From: Gemmatimonadota bacterium
GTDB lineage: Bacteria; Gemmatimonadota; Gemmatimonadetes; Gemmatimonadales; GWC2-71-9
Assembly: GCA_022562295.1 (NCBI GenBank)
Contig: JADFPO010000017.1
Location: forward strand, 1-45,142
DNA length: 45,142 nucleotides
Direction of reading: 5' to 3'
The notes beneath the pieces are model-generated. The model did not search any database. It was not told the origin of the DNA and was given only the letters and a program-made list of their open reading frames with translations. A program made the translations under genes and the position numbers. Shown piece after piece: positions 25,261 through 34,325 of this stretch (positions are counted from its first letter, which is position 1; the number at the start of each line of letters is the position of its first letter).

Positions 25261-25596
25261 CTAGAAGCCCTTTTCGGCTGTTTCTTTTGTATCACAAATC
25301 TTGAACAGCGTGTCCAGCTTCGTGAGTTCGAACAGCATACCCAGGTCTTCATTCAAGCCGGCGAGCCTGAGGGCTCCCCCAGCCTCTCGGATTTTCTTGG
25401 AGATGGAAACGAGCACACCAAGCCCAGACGAATCGATGTAACCGGTGGCCGTGAAATCGAACACGAACTTCAGGTCGCCGGCTTCGAGCGACGTGAGCAC
25501 TGTTTCTTTGAGTTCATTTCGATTCGCCACAATCAGCTGGCCGTCTACTGCCACGATCGTCACGCCGCTCGGTGTGCTGCTCACAGTTGTTGCCAT
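25261..25596 (-). CDS. STAS-domain anti-σ factor antagonist (RsbV/SpoIIAA-like)
   Basis: The 111-residue STAS protein has the phosphorylation motif DSSGLG at 55-60; by analogy with SpoIIAA the phosphorylated serine is Ser57. When unphosphorylated it should bind the HATPase kinase and free that kinase's target. The start ATG immediately follows the pta stop (no gap). STAS, kinase and phosphatase together make a complete partner-switching module; no σ factor gene lies beside it. Confidence 0.93.
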   Translation of the reverse strand: MATTVSSTPSGVTIVAVDGQLIVANRNELKETVLTSLEAGDLKFVFDFTATGYIDSSGLGVLVSISKKIREAGGALRLAGLNEDLGMLFELTKLDTLFKICDTKETAEKGF

Positions 25597-26565
25597 TTAC
25601 CTGCCCTCCGCTTTCCTGGATACTCTATCAGCTTGCAACACAGCGACCGCCGCGACATCAACGATTTCGTCCGCCGTCGCCCCACGTGAGAGGTCGGCCA
25701 CTGGTTTGGCGAGACCTTGAAGGATCGGCCCGACCGCTGCCGCACCCGCGAGACGTTGTACCAGTTTGTATGCAATGTTCCCACTGTCAAGGTCGGGAAA
25801 GACCAGGACGTTGGCGCGGCCGGCCACGGGGGATTCGGGCGCCTTGCGATTGGCGATCGCCGGGACCAGCGCCGCATCTCCCTGCAACTCCCCATCGCAC
25901 GCGATATCGGGTGCCCGCTGGCGGAATAGCTTCGTTGCCTCCCGCACCTTGTCAACCTTGGGTCCGTCGGCGCTGCCCTTGGTCGAATACGAGAGAAAAG
26001 CCACCACGGGCTCGTCTCCGACGATGCGCCGGCGGTCGCGTGCCGCCGAGAGTGCGATATCGGCAAGCTGTTGCGCTGTCGGATCCGGCACCACGGCCGC
26101 GTCCGTAAAGGTGAGCACCCTCCCTCCCAGCCCACTCCCCACCTCCGGGGCAGGCCAAGTGTCGAGCACCATGTAGAACGCGCTGCTGATTGTCTCGATA
26201 CCGTCAGCCGGCCCGATCAACCACAGCGCGGCCCGAACCACGTCAGCCGTGGGACAAGTGGCACCGGCCACCGCGGCGTCGGCTTCTCCCAGCGCGACGA
26301 GCCCGACGCCGAGTACGATGGGGTTGGAGGCAAGTTCCATAGCGGCCGCATCGCTCGCGATTCGATCCGGCCGCCGCTGCCGCAACAGCGCGGCGACCTC
26401 GGCGACCCGCGGAAGGTCAGTCCCCTCGAGTACCAGCGGGGTGGCGATGCCCTGCTCGGCGATCTTTTGAGCAGCCGCGGCGACCCGATCGTCCCCCCCG
26501 TCTGCCAGTACAACCGTCCCTCGCACCTGCGTGGCACGATCGCGCAGGTCATCGCGAAAGGTCAT
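25597..26565 (-). CDS. pta: Phosphate acetyltransferase (short, single-domain)
   Basis: Pta exchanges acetyl-CoA and acetyl phosphate. The 322-residue protein corresponds to the catalytic PTA/PTB domain only: [16 protein letters not shown] at the start, [14 protein letters not shown], the substrate-site block [51 protein letters not shown] and [17 protein letters not shown]. It lacks the N-terminal regulatory domain of enterobacterial Pta. ackA is not nearby. The stop codon touches the STAS start codon. Confidence 0.93.
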   Translation of the reverse strand: MTFRDDLRDRATQVRGTVVLADGGDDRVAAAAQKIAEQGIATPLVLEGTDLPRVAEVAALLRQRRPDRIASDAAAMELASNPIVLGVGLVALGEADAAVAGATCPTADVVRAALWLIGPADGIETISSAFYMVLDTWPAPEVGSGLGGRVLTFTDAAVVPDPTAQQLADIALSAARDRRRIVGDEPVVAFLSYSTKGSADGPKVDKVREATKLFRQRAPDIACDGELQGDAALVPAIANRKAPESPVAGRANVLVFPDLDSGNIAYKLVQRLAGAAAVGPILQGLAKPVADLSRGATADEIVDVAAVAVLQADRVSRKAEGR

Positions 26566-27045
26566 CTACCCAAACTTGCCCTCCAGGGCCCGCAACACCG
26601 TGGGATGAACGAGATCGGCGACGTCACCGCCTAGACTCGCAACCTCGCGAACGATGCTCGAACTCAAGAATGTGAGATGCCGTGCGGGAACCAGAAACAC
26701 CGTTTCGAGATCGTCGCGAAGCTTTCGATTCATGAGGGCCATCTGGAACTCGTACTCGAAATCACTTACCGCCCGCAGACCACGCACCACTATAGCGGCG
26801 CCCATCTCGTGGGCAAAATCCGCGAGTAATCCGTGGAACGGACGGATCTCGACTCGATCGTCATCGCCGACAATCTCGTTGAGAAGCTCGATCCGCTCCT
26901 GCAACGAAAACAAGGATGTCTTCGTGGTGTTCTCGGCGACCGCCACGATCAGCCGGTCCACGAAGTGCAAGCTCCGGTTTATGATGTCTTCGTGACCCTT
27001 GGTCGCTGGATCGAAGGCCCCTGGGTAGACGGCAATTCGGTTCAT
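26566..27045 (-). CDS. coaD: Phosphopantetheine adenylyltransferase
   Basis: CoaD adenylates 4'-phosphopantetheine, the penultimate step of CoA synthesis. The 159-residue enzyme has YPGAFDPATKGHEDII (T-x-G-H at 15-18), the RGLRAVSDFEYEFQMA block and the C-terminal LSSSIVREVA. The ATG at 27045 overlaps the rsmD stop as ATGA; an upstream TTG at 27057 is less likely. Adjacent pta uses CoA, although the rsmD-coaD pair is widespread on its own. Confidence 0.97.
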   Translation of the reverse strand: MNRIAVYPGAFDPATKGHEDIINRSLHFVDRLIVAVAENTTKTSLFSLQERIELLNEIVGDDDRVEIRPFHGLLADFAHEMGAAIVVRGLRAVSDFEYEFQMALMNRKLRDDLETVFLVPARHLTFLSSSIVREVASLGGDVADLVHPTVLRALEGKFG

Positions 27046-27557
27046 GGCGCGTAACAAAATGTTAAGGCCGTATCACCGTACCGGCGCGTTTCATCGCCGC
27101 CGATGTCTTCCGCTGCACGATGCTCGATCCCGAGTACGCGTGCAAACGGGCGAGCCTCGAAGGCGCCGACCAGCTGTTTGGCGCCCTCCCCCTTGTATGG
27201 CGGATCGGCCAGGGCTATGTCGAACGCGATCGCCTCGAGACGCTCGACGAAACGGCCCGCGTGGGCGCGGTGAACGGTTACCCGCTCCTCCGCGTCCAGC
27301 GCCGCGACGTTCGCACGCAGGGCGTTCAGCGCGGTCTTCCCCACTTCGACGAACTCCACCCGTTTCGCTCCACGCGACAGCGCTTCCAGACCGAGCGCTC
27401 CCGACCCCGCGTAGAGGTCCAAGACGTGCGCACCCGCGAGTTGGCCGGCCAGGATGCTGAACCATGCTTCGCGCACCCGATCGGCCGTGGGCCGGGTGGC
27501 GCGGTCACCGGGAACCCGCAAACGGCGTCCGCGAAATTCCCCGGCTATGATCCGCAT
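27042..27557 (-). CDS. rsmD: 16S rRNA (guanine-966-N2)-methyltransferase
   Basis: The 171-residue protein starts MRIIAGEFRGRRLRVP, followed by the RsmD signature TRPTADRVREAWFSIL, the SAM site LDLYAGSGALGLEAL (47-53 core) and the N2-methyltransferase motif DPPY at 118-121. It methylates one guanine of 16S rRNA in the assembled 30S subunit. It overlaps recJ by 13 nt at its start and coaD by four at its end. Confidence 0.97.
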   Translation of the reverse strand: MRIIAGEFRGRRLRVPGDRATRPTADRVREAWFSILAGQLAGAHVLDLYAGSGALGLEALSRGAKRVEFVEVGKTALNALRANVAALDAEERVTVHRAHAGRFVERLEAIAFDIALADPPYKGEGAKQLVGAFEARPFARVLGIEHRAAEDIGGDETRRYGDTALTFCYAP

Positions 27558-29272
27558 CCGTTGGCCGGGCGCAGGGCGAGCACACGCGCTTGCAGGCTCA
27601 CCTTACCCCCATACTCGTTTTCCTCGAGACGAAACGCGACGTCGACTTCCGAATCGAGCCAACCGCCCGGAATTCGGTCGGCCAGGTTGAACCCAATCGC
27701 CCCCAGTTTGCCGGTATTGTCCGACAGGACGAACTTGAGGTGGTTTTGCCCCACCGTTCGGGCGTCGGCGGCCCGCGCGCCGGTCACCACGAACACCGGA
27801 ACCGGGTTGCCGAATCCGCACGGCTCCATGTGACGCAACAGGTGCTCGAGCCTGATGTCGAACTGTTCGACGGACTTCTTCGCATCAACCCTCTGGGTAT
27901 TGACGAGATCGTCCTTCGTGAGCTGCGAGGTCGCCACGTCGTTGAACGCTTCGCGAAACGCCACGATGTTCTTTTTCTCGATGGTCAGACCCGCCGCCAT
28001 CGGGTGGCCTCCATATCGCACGAGATGACCGCTACACGCAGACAACGCCGCATGGAGGTCGAATCCCGGAATACTGCGGCCCGATCCTTTACCCTCATTC
28101 CCCTCAACAGCGATGAGGAACGTCGGCCTAGCGTAGCGTTCCACCACCCGTGACGCGACGATACCGATCACCCCTGCGTGCCATTCTGCGTTGTCCAGCA
28201 CCAGTCCGAACGTACGATCCAAATCGATCGCCCCCGCCTCATCGATCTCTTCCACGACACCGCGAAGAATTTCCTGATCCATGGCCTGCCTGCGCGTGTT
28301 CATGGCTTCCAGTGTATGTGCCAGCTCGTACGCCACCGACTCATCGTCGGTGAGAAGCAGTCGCAGACCATCTTTGGCGTCGCCGATGCGTCCGACCGCA
28401 TTGAGTCTCGGTGCGAGCATAAAACCGACGTGCCCGGCTCGGATCGGCTTGCCGGCGAGGCCCGCTGCGGCGACGAGCGCCCGCAACCCCGGCCACCGCG
28501 ATCGCGCGAGGGTCTTGAGGCCAAAGCTAACCAGCGTACGGTTTTCGCCGGTCAGGGGCACGATGTCGGCGACCGTGGCCAGCGCAACCAGATCCAAGAG
28601 ATGCAGCGGCAGATTCTCGGGCAGATCGAGTTCGGCCACCAACGCCTGCGCGAGCTTGAAGGCCACTCCTGTGCCACAAAGCCCTTTTGACACCGACGGA
28701 CAGTCTGGTCGGTTGGGGTTGACCACAGCGTCGGCGGGTGGCAGGACGCCGGGCACATGGTGATCGGTCACGACCACCGCGATGCCTCGGCCCTTAGCGT
28801 CCGCCACAGCGTCGTGGGCATTGATACCGCAATCGCAGGTGACGATCAACGAGGCCCCACACCGCTCGGCAAACGAAACGCCGGCCGGCCCAAGATCGTA
28901 GCCATCCTGCACGCGGTGCGGGACGAAGGGGTGGACGTCGGCGCCCGCCGCCCGCAGCACGCGCGTCAACAACGCCGTGGCTGCTTGCCCGTCGACATCG
29001 TAATCACCGTGAATCACGATCACCTTGCCCGCACGCACCGTGTCCGCGATGAGCGACGTTGCCTTCGGCAAATCCCGGAACTGGTTGGGATCGGTCAGCG
29101 AACTCAGGGTTGGACGAAGGAACATCTTGGCGTCCTCTACTGAGGAGTGCCCTCGCTGCACCAAGAGTTCGGCCAGGGTCTCCGGGATGTTGAGGGTGTC
29201 CACCAGGTTGCGGCTAACGGCCCGATCGGGGGGGTCGCTGAATTTCCAACGAGTCGCGGCGATCGACATCAT
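27545..29272 (-). CDS. recJ: Single-stranded-DNA-specific exonuclease RecJ
   Basis: RecJ degrades ssDNA 5' to 3' in recombination and mismatch repair. The 575-residue protein from ATG 29272 has the DHH phosphoesterase motifs HGDYDVDG at 88-95, TCDCGIN near 146, and TDHH at 169-172, followed by the DHHA1 domain with GSGRSIPGFDLHAAL and GGHPMAAGL, and a C-terminal OB-like segment. ATGATG at the start overlaps the stop of the preceding zinc-ribbon gene; a longer frame to 29380 lies inside that gene and is rejected. Confidence 0.97.
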   Translation of the reverse strand: MMSIAATRWKFSDPPDRAVSRNLVDTLNIPETLAELLVQRGHSSVEDAKMFLRPTLSSLTDPNQFRDLPKATSLIADTVRAGKVIVIHGDYDVDGQAATALLTRVLRAAGADVHPFVPHRVQDGYDLGPAGVSFAERCGASLIVTCDCGINAHDAVADAKGRGIAVVVTDHHVPGVLPPADAVVNPNRPDCPSVSKGLCGTGVAFKLAQALVAELDLPENLPLHLLDLVALATVADIVPLTGENRTLVSFGLKTLARSRWPGLRALVAAAGLAGKPIRAGHVGFMLAPRLNAVGRIGDAKDGLRLLLTDDESVAYELAHTLEAMNTRRQAMDQEILRGVVEEIDEAGAIDLDRTFGLVLDNAEWHAGVIGIVASRVVERYARPTFLIAVEGNEGKGSGRSIPGFDLHAALSACSGHLVRYGGHPMAAGLTIEKKNIVAFREAFNDVATSQLTKDDLVNTQRVDAKKSVEQFDIRLEHLLRHMEPCGFGNPVPVFVVTGARAADARTVGQNHLKFVLSDNTGKLGAIGFNLADRIPGGWLDSEVDVAFRLEENEYGGKVSLQARVLALRPANGCGS

Positions 29273-29973
29273 TCCGACACGTACATGATGACCCCACACG
29301 CCTCGCAGGTGGCGATGGTATCGCCCCGCTGGATCTGCTGCCGCAGATGCATGGGCACTGCGGTAAAACAGTGACCGCACGCTCCGTCATGAAGCTCATA
29401 CATCGCATACGGGGCACGCCCCGTAAGAATTCGTCCGTACTTCTTCAGAAGGTTGGGGTTGATTCCCTTGGCGGTTTCTGCGCGCTTCGCCTGCGCTTCT
29501 TTCAGCCGGGCGCGACACTCGTCTTGAACACTGGCAATTTCGGCGCGGCGCGGGGCCTGCTCCGCTTTCTCCGTGGCAACCCGCTCCTCGGCTTCGGCCG
29601 CCCGCGTCTTGATCGCCTGCGCCTCCTCGGCGGAGCGAATCCACTCCGTCTCCTCCTGGGCCAGCACGCCCCTGGCCAAATCGATCTCCGCCATGAGCGC
29701 TGACGCCTCTTTGGCACCCCGCACCCACTCTAATTTTTGTCGCCGCCGTTCCTGCATCACTCGATACGTTTCAATTTTTCCTTCCAGTTCCTCTCCTCTC
29801 CCATCAGCCGCACTAAGCTCCGCATGGGCACGGGCCAACGCCTCTTCCAACTGGGCCACGAGTTCGTCGAGTTTGGCAAGCTCCGGCTTGAGCGCCCCGA
29901 GCTCCTCGTCGATCGCCATGATGGCGCGGTCGTCTTCCTGCAGACCCAACAAGCTCTTCAAATCAGACTGCAC
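29269..29973 (-). CDS. Coiled-coil protein with C-terminal C4 zinc ribbon
   Basis: The 234-residue protein is a long antiparallel coiled coil (about 1-165; LGALKPELAKLDELVAQLEE and more) followed by a NPNLLKKYGRI hinge and a zinc ribbon with CGHC (199, 202) and CEAC (223, 226). This is the widespread C4-type zinc-ribbon family (similar in outline to FlgZ/DksA-like helical-hairpin regulators); its molecular role is not well fixed. Here it sits between dnaG and recJ and overlaps both, suggesting a link with replication or stress response. Confidence 0.88.
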   Translation of the reverse strand: MQSDLKSLLGLQEDDRAIMAIDEELGALKPELAKLDELVAQLEEALARAHAELSAADGRGEELEGKIETYRVMQERRRQKLEWVRGAKEASALMAEIDLARGVLAQEETEWIRSAEEAQAIKTRAAEAEERVATEKAEQAPRRAEIASVQDECRARLKEAQAKRAETAKGINPNLLKKYGRILTGRAPYAMYELHDGACGHCFTAVPMHLRQQIQRGDTIATCEACGVIMYVSE

Positions 29974-31753
29974 TACTCCTCCCGGTTCGAATGACGTTCC
30001 AACGTCCTGGCTTGAGTTCGGCCAACCGCCGGCTCAGGGAATCGATTTGTCGTGTCAGGGTTACCTTCTCATCCGTAGGCGCCACGGCAAGCTGCCTCTG
30101 TACCTGCTCCAGCGTCGCTTCTACGCTTCGGCTATCGAGATCGTTGATCGCGCCCGCGACGAGGGCGTCCACGTCCAAGTCGCCCCATGCCTCTTCGAGC
30201 AACTGGGCGAGGACTGCCCGCACCTCTCCATCGACCTCGCGGAGCATTTGGGGCCCGGTCGCCTCATCGGGCTGAATTGCCAGATATTCGAACAACTCGC
30301 GGTCGGGGCCGCCGAGAATCGATGTGTCTGGCACGAGCTCGGCGATGCGCGATCGCCATTGGGGCTCGTGTACCATGACACGCGTCAGGTTCCGTTCCGC
30401 CGACCCGCCCCCACCACCCAGGCGCCCTCCATCAGGCCCGGTCGCCGCTGGGCGCTCTCGCCAAACGGACCGACGAGGGACGCCAGAATCAATCTCTCTC
30501 CGAACGGAATTCGCGTGGATCCCCAACGTCTCCGCGACACGATTCACATACAGATCTCGGGTGACCGGATCGCCCGCCGCACGCAGTGTTGGCAACAAGC
30601 GATCGAGAGCACGTCGCCTCCCAGCAATGCTCCCCATCCAACCCTTGCGGTCCAGCAGCTGGAGTTCGCGCTCGAACACGTCCACCGCATCATCGATAAT
30701 GTGCACGAGCGCCTCCGCCCCATCTTGCACCACGAGGGAATCAGGATCTTGTCCGGGAGGCAGTGTGGCGATCATTCCACGGATGGACGCCCGCAGTATC
30801 TCATCGGCGGCCCGAAAACTCGCTCTCATACCCGAGGGATCGTTGTCGTACAGTAACACGACCTCGCGGGTGTAGCGTTTGAGCAACGCCGTCTGCTCGG
30901 ACGTGAGGGCCGTGCCGAGCGGCGCGACGACGTGCTCTATCCCCGCTTCGACCGCCCGCAGCACATCGAAATATCCTTCGACCACGACGGCCTTCTCGTT
31001 CCGCCGGATCGCCGCGCGTGCGTTATGCAGATTGTAGAGCAATTGCCCCTTGTGAAAGATCCTCGAATCCGGCGAGTTGAGATACTTCGGCTCTGCGTCA
31101 CCGAGCGCCCTGCCCCCGAAGCCCACCACTCGGCCGCGCAAGTCATGAATGGGGAAAAGCAATCGTCCCCAGAAACGAGGCCGCAACGAGCCGTCCTCAC
31201 GCCGAACCACCAGTCCGGCCTCGAGCAGGCTATCCTCCGACACGCCCAACCTACCCATCGCCTCCAGGAACACGCCGCCTTTGGGGGCGAACCCCAATCC
31301 CAACACATCGAGTCCTTCGCCGGAAAACCCCCGCTTGGCAAGGTACGCACGCGCCTCCCCGCCGTCGGGTGATTCCCGCAGCCGCTTGGCATACCACTCC
31401 GCGGCAACGGCAACCGCCGAGAACAGGGGTTCTCTCGGGTCCGGGCCGCCGGTCGGCCGGTCGGGAATGATGACGCCGACCTTCGCCGCCACCTCCCGCA
31501 CGGCCGTGGGATAATCCATCCCGAGATGCTTCATGTAGAATGCGAACACGTCGCCACCCTCGTGACACACGAAGCAATAGAACATCTGTTTTTTCGCGAT
31601 CACCGCGAGGTTTCGCTTGGTGCCGCCGTGAAACGGACACGGCCCCCGAAAATCCGCGCCGGTGCGCCTGAGATCGACATGTTCACCTATGATGTGTACG
31701 ACGTCGGCGGAATCGCGAACCTGCTCGATCACTTCGTCGGGAATCGCGGTCAC
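29963..31753 (-). CDS. dnaG: DNA primase
   Basis: DnaG makes RNA primers at the fork. From GTG 31753 the product is 596 residues. It has the CHC2 zinc ribbon with Cys39, His42, Cys60 and Cys63, the primase core and Toprim domain (VVVEGYFDVLRA; VLLYDNDPSGMRA) and a C-terminal helicase-interacting region. The loop after CPFH reads GGTKRNLAV where most primases have a KTPSF-type sequence. The GTG overlaps the mutS2 stop (GTGA); the longer open frame to 32101 lies within mutS2. Confidence 0.97.
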   Translation of the reverse strand: MTAIPDEVIEQVRDSADVVHIIGEHVDLRRTGADFRGPCPFHGGTKRNLAVIAKKQMFYCFVCHEGGDVFAFYMKHLGMDYPTAVREVAAKVGVIIPDRPTGGPDPREPLFSAVAVAAEWYAKRLRESPDGGEARAYLAKRGFSGEGLDVLGLGFAPKGGVFLEAMGRLGVSEDSLLEAGLVVRREDGSLRPRFWGRLLFPIHDLRGRVVGFGGRALGDAEPKYLNSPDSRIFHKGQLLYNLHNARAAIRRNEKAVVVEGYFDVLRAVEAGIEHVVAPLGTALTSEQTALLKRYTREVVLLYDNDPSGMRASFRAADEILRASIRGMIATLPPGQDPDSLVVQDGAEALVHIIDDAVDVFERELQLLDRKGWMGSIAGRRRALDRLLPTLRAAGDPVTRDLYVNRVAETLGIHANSVRREIDSGVPRRSVWRERPAATGPDGGRLGGGGGSAERNLTRVMVHEPQWRSRIAELVPDTSILGGPDRELFEYLAIQPDEATGPQMLREVDGEVRAVLAQLLEEAWGDLDVDALVAGAINDLDSRSVEATLEQVQRQLAVAPTDEKVTLTRQIDSLSRRLAELKPGRWNVIRTGRSSAV

Positions 31754-34053
31754 GACTGCAACTCCGCGACGGTGACGCCCCAACCACCTTGATGCGCCGG
31801 CGGCGACGAGAACGACGCCACGCGGCGATCGCGTCGCAGCACATCGCACACTCGGTGACGGAGTGCTCCGGTGCCCTTGCCGTGGATGATGCGCAGCGAC
31901 GCGAGGTCGGCGACTACGGCTTCGTCGAGCGCACGCACGACGGCATCTTCGGCGTCCTCCCCCAACATTCCGCGGAGATCGATTTCGCTTGCGGCCGCCG
32001 ACTCGGTCAGAGTGGATGGCGGCGCTGGGCGCTCGACCATGGGTGGACTCGTCGCGGCACCGGCCGGCGTCTCCGTCCCGCGACGCCCCCGCATTTTCCA
32101 CCCTTTTTTGCGCGCCGCGACCTCCAATTTTTGTAGCGCAGATGCTTCCACCCGCACTCCGTCTTCCACGAGCTTTCTCGCCTGCTTGGCCGTCGTCTCG
32201 TCCGTGGCCAGCCGAGCCAACGCCATAGCATCTTCCACGCGCTTACGCGCCTCCAGCAAGAATCGACGCGCCTCGGCCCGTCCCGACGTCTCCATCTGGC
32301 GCGCCGTCTCCTCGAGCGACCGTCCCCGCTCGGCCAGATCGGCGCGGAGCTGTGAGAGTCTGTCTTCGACTGCATCCAGCCGTGCGGCGTCGGCCCGGAC
32401 GGATTCCTCGCGTTGCAGTAGCGATTTTTCCCGCTCCTCGAGGTCGCCGAGCAGCGACTCGAACGATCGCTCCGCGTCAGGTTGTAATTGTTCTGCGAGC
32501 TGCAGCACTTCGGGTGGAAATCCAAGCCGGCGCGCAATGGCCAATCCGTACGAACGTCCGGGAATACCTTTCACGACGCGATACGTCGGCTCGAGTTGTT
32601 CGGCATCGAACTGCAGCGATGCGTTCACGGCCCCGGCCGTCTCCGAGGCCAACCGTTTGAGCTGATTCAAGTGCGTAGTCGCGATGGTGGTGCAGCCGCG
32701 GTCGCACAACGTCTTGAGCACCGCCCCGGCCAGCGCCGCTCCTTCCGACGGATCCGTGCCCGTGCCGAACTCGTCGAGCAACACGAGCGATCGGGCATCG
32801 GCAGCTTCCAACACCCCCTTTAGGGCTTCGAGATGACCGCTGAATGTGCTCAAGCTCGCCGCGATAGACTGGTGATCGCCGATATCCGCATAGATCCCAC
32901 CGAACACGGGTAACGTCGTGCCCTCACCCACCGGTGGGATGATGCCCGATTGCGCCATGGCATGGATCAGGCCCACTGCCTTCAGTAACACGGTCTTGCC
33001 ACCGGTGTTCGGTCCGCTCACGACCACCACCGGTTCCCCGTCTTCGGTATCGAGATCGAAGGGTACAACCGTGGCCAGCTCGGCAAGCAAGAGTGGATGG
33101 CGACCCTGGCGAACGACCATCGCTGCCGGCGCCGGCACCACGGTTGGAACCTTGGCTCCCACATCGTTCGCATATCGCGCGCGGGCGTAGAGGTCGTCTA
33201 CCGCGACGCACATCCGCCACCCATCCTCTATCCGGTCCACGTGGGCGCGCACGAGTTCCGTCAACTCCCGCAACACCTTTATCACGACCCGGCTCTCGAG
33301 CGCTTCGCAGGCGTTCAAGTCGTTGCCGAGTTGGACTGCTTCGTGCGGCTCGACGAAAAGCGTGGCTCCAGAACTCGACTCGCCGTGCACAATCCCCTTT
33401 ACCTTCGAGCGCGCCTCGCGGCGCACGGGAATCACATACCGGGAACTGCGCAGGGTGACGCCGCCGCCGGCAGCGGCGGACGACAGGTCCTGCATCAGGT
33501 CCTCCAACCGGCTGACGAGCCGACTTCGTGTCGCGCGCAAGTCACGGCGCGCATCCGCGAGTTCCGATGACGCGCCATCCTGGACGCCGCCATCCGGCCC
33601 GATTGCCACCGAGAGGCGTCGTAGGAGATGTTCCGGCGGCGGCTCCACGGCGAGACCACCGACGCGGGGCGCCTCTGAGCCAACGCGCCGTAATTGGGCC
33701 GCCACATTGCGAGCCGCCGCAACCACCTGCCCGACCTCCGAGAGTTGCTTACCCTCCAACACCGACCCGGACACGGCGAGTCGCTCGAGAATCGGCCTCG
33801 CGTCGGGGATGTTCTCTGGCACGAACGCATCGCCGCGGTCGAGTAGCGCGCACAGCTCGCCCACGGCCGCGAGTTCATCTTGCACGGCGTCGGCCGCGGC
33901 CCCCGGAAAACGACGACGCACGCTATGCCCCCCGACCTGGGACACCGCGCGTTGCGCGACGAGCTCGAGCACTTGCCCGAACTCGATCTGCTCCGCAGCC
34001 TCAGCAGAGAGGACCGGCGCAAATGAAGAGGGGGTGCCGCTGAAACGAGTCAT
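31750..34053 (-). CDS. mutS2: Endonuclease MutS2
   Basis: MutS2 proteins suppress recombination or rescue collided ribosomes; all carry a MutS ATPase and a Smr nuclease domain. This 767-residue copy has the MutS core with LRSSRYVIPVRREARSKVKG, Walker A GPNTGGKT, the STFSGHLEAL and LLDEFGTGTDP blocks, a long coiled coil, and a C-terminal Smr domain with LRGMLGEDAEDAV and IIHGKGTGALR. No mismatch-recognition domain is present, as expected. The ATG at 34053 follows TTGGGGTG; an ATG at 34095 lacks a ribosome site. Confidence 0.95.
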   Translation of the reverse strand: MTRFSGTPSSFAPVLSAEAAEQIEFGQVLELVAQRAVSQVGGHSVRRRFPGAAADAVQDELAAVGELCALLDRGDAFVPENIPDARPILERLAVSGSVLEGKQLSEVGQVVAAARNVAAQLRRVGSEAPRVGGLAVEPPPEHLLRRLSVAIGPDGGVQDGASSELADARRDLRATRSRLVSRLEDLMQDLSSAAAGGGVTLRSSRYVIPVRREARSKVKGIVHGESSSGATLFVEPHEAVQLGNDLNACEALESRVVIKVLRELTELVRAHVDRIEDGWRMCVAVDDLYARARYANDVGAKVPTVVPAPAAMVVRQGRHPLLLAELATVVPFDLDTEDGEPVVVVSGPNTGGKTVLLKAVGLIHAMAQSGIIPPVGEGTTLPVFGGIYADIGDHQSIAASLSTFSGHLEALKGVLEAADARSLVLLDEFGTGTDPSEGAALAGAVLKTLCDRGCTTIATTHLNQLKRLASETAGAVNASLQFDAEQLEPTYRVVKGIPGRSYGLAIARRLGFPPEVLQLAEQLQPDAERSFESLLGDLEEREKSLLQREESVRADAARLDAVEDRLSQLRADLAERGRSLEETARQMETSGRAEARRFLLEARKRVEDAMALARLATDETTAKQARKLVEDGVRVEASALQKLEVAARKKGWKMRGRRGTETPAGAATSPPMVERPAPPSTLTESAAASEIDLRGMLGEDAEDAVVRALDEAVVADLASLRIIHGKGTGALRHRVCDVLRRDRRVASFSSPPAHQGGWGVTVAELQS

Positions 34054-34325
34054 CGGCACCCCAATACCGTCGCCAGATTCCCGAGTGTGAATCATAGGGA
34101 TTGGAGATCGCTCCAACCCGAACCGTGGGCGTGAACCGGGTACTCGCCGCAACCGTGAATCGTCGAGGAGCAGATGTCGGCATCCGCCAGGTGTGGCTGG
34201 TGGGGCGTCAAACCTGTGATGGCGCGGAGTAAAGCCTGTGTGAATGAACTCACGAATGTCGTTTCGAGCCCGGGTCAAGAGAAGTGCAAGCTAGATATGG
34301 CTTCAGATTTCCTCAAGGGCCGCGG
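34054..34325. other. Spacer between dnaJ and mutS2
   Basis: At 272 bp this is the largest gap in the long leftward cluster. It holds two TTGAC-type hexamers on the minus strand (TTGACC, TTGACG) but no convincing -10 at the right distance, and no terminator hairpin with a T tract after dnaJ. A promoter for the mutS2-dnaG group is likely here but not identified. Confidence 0.4.

Noticed and set aside
34054-34095. Longer start of mutS2 at ATG 34095
   Set aside because: No ribosome site in front of it, whereas GGGG precedes ATG 34053; the extra residues look non-conserved.
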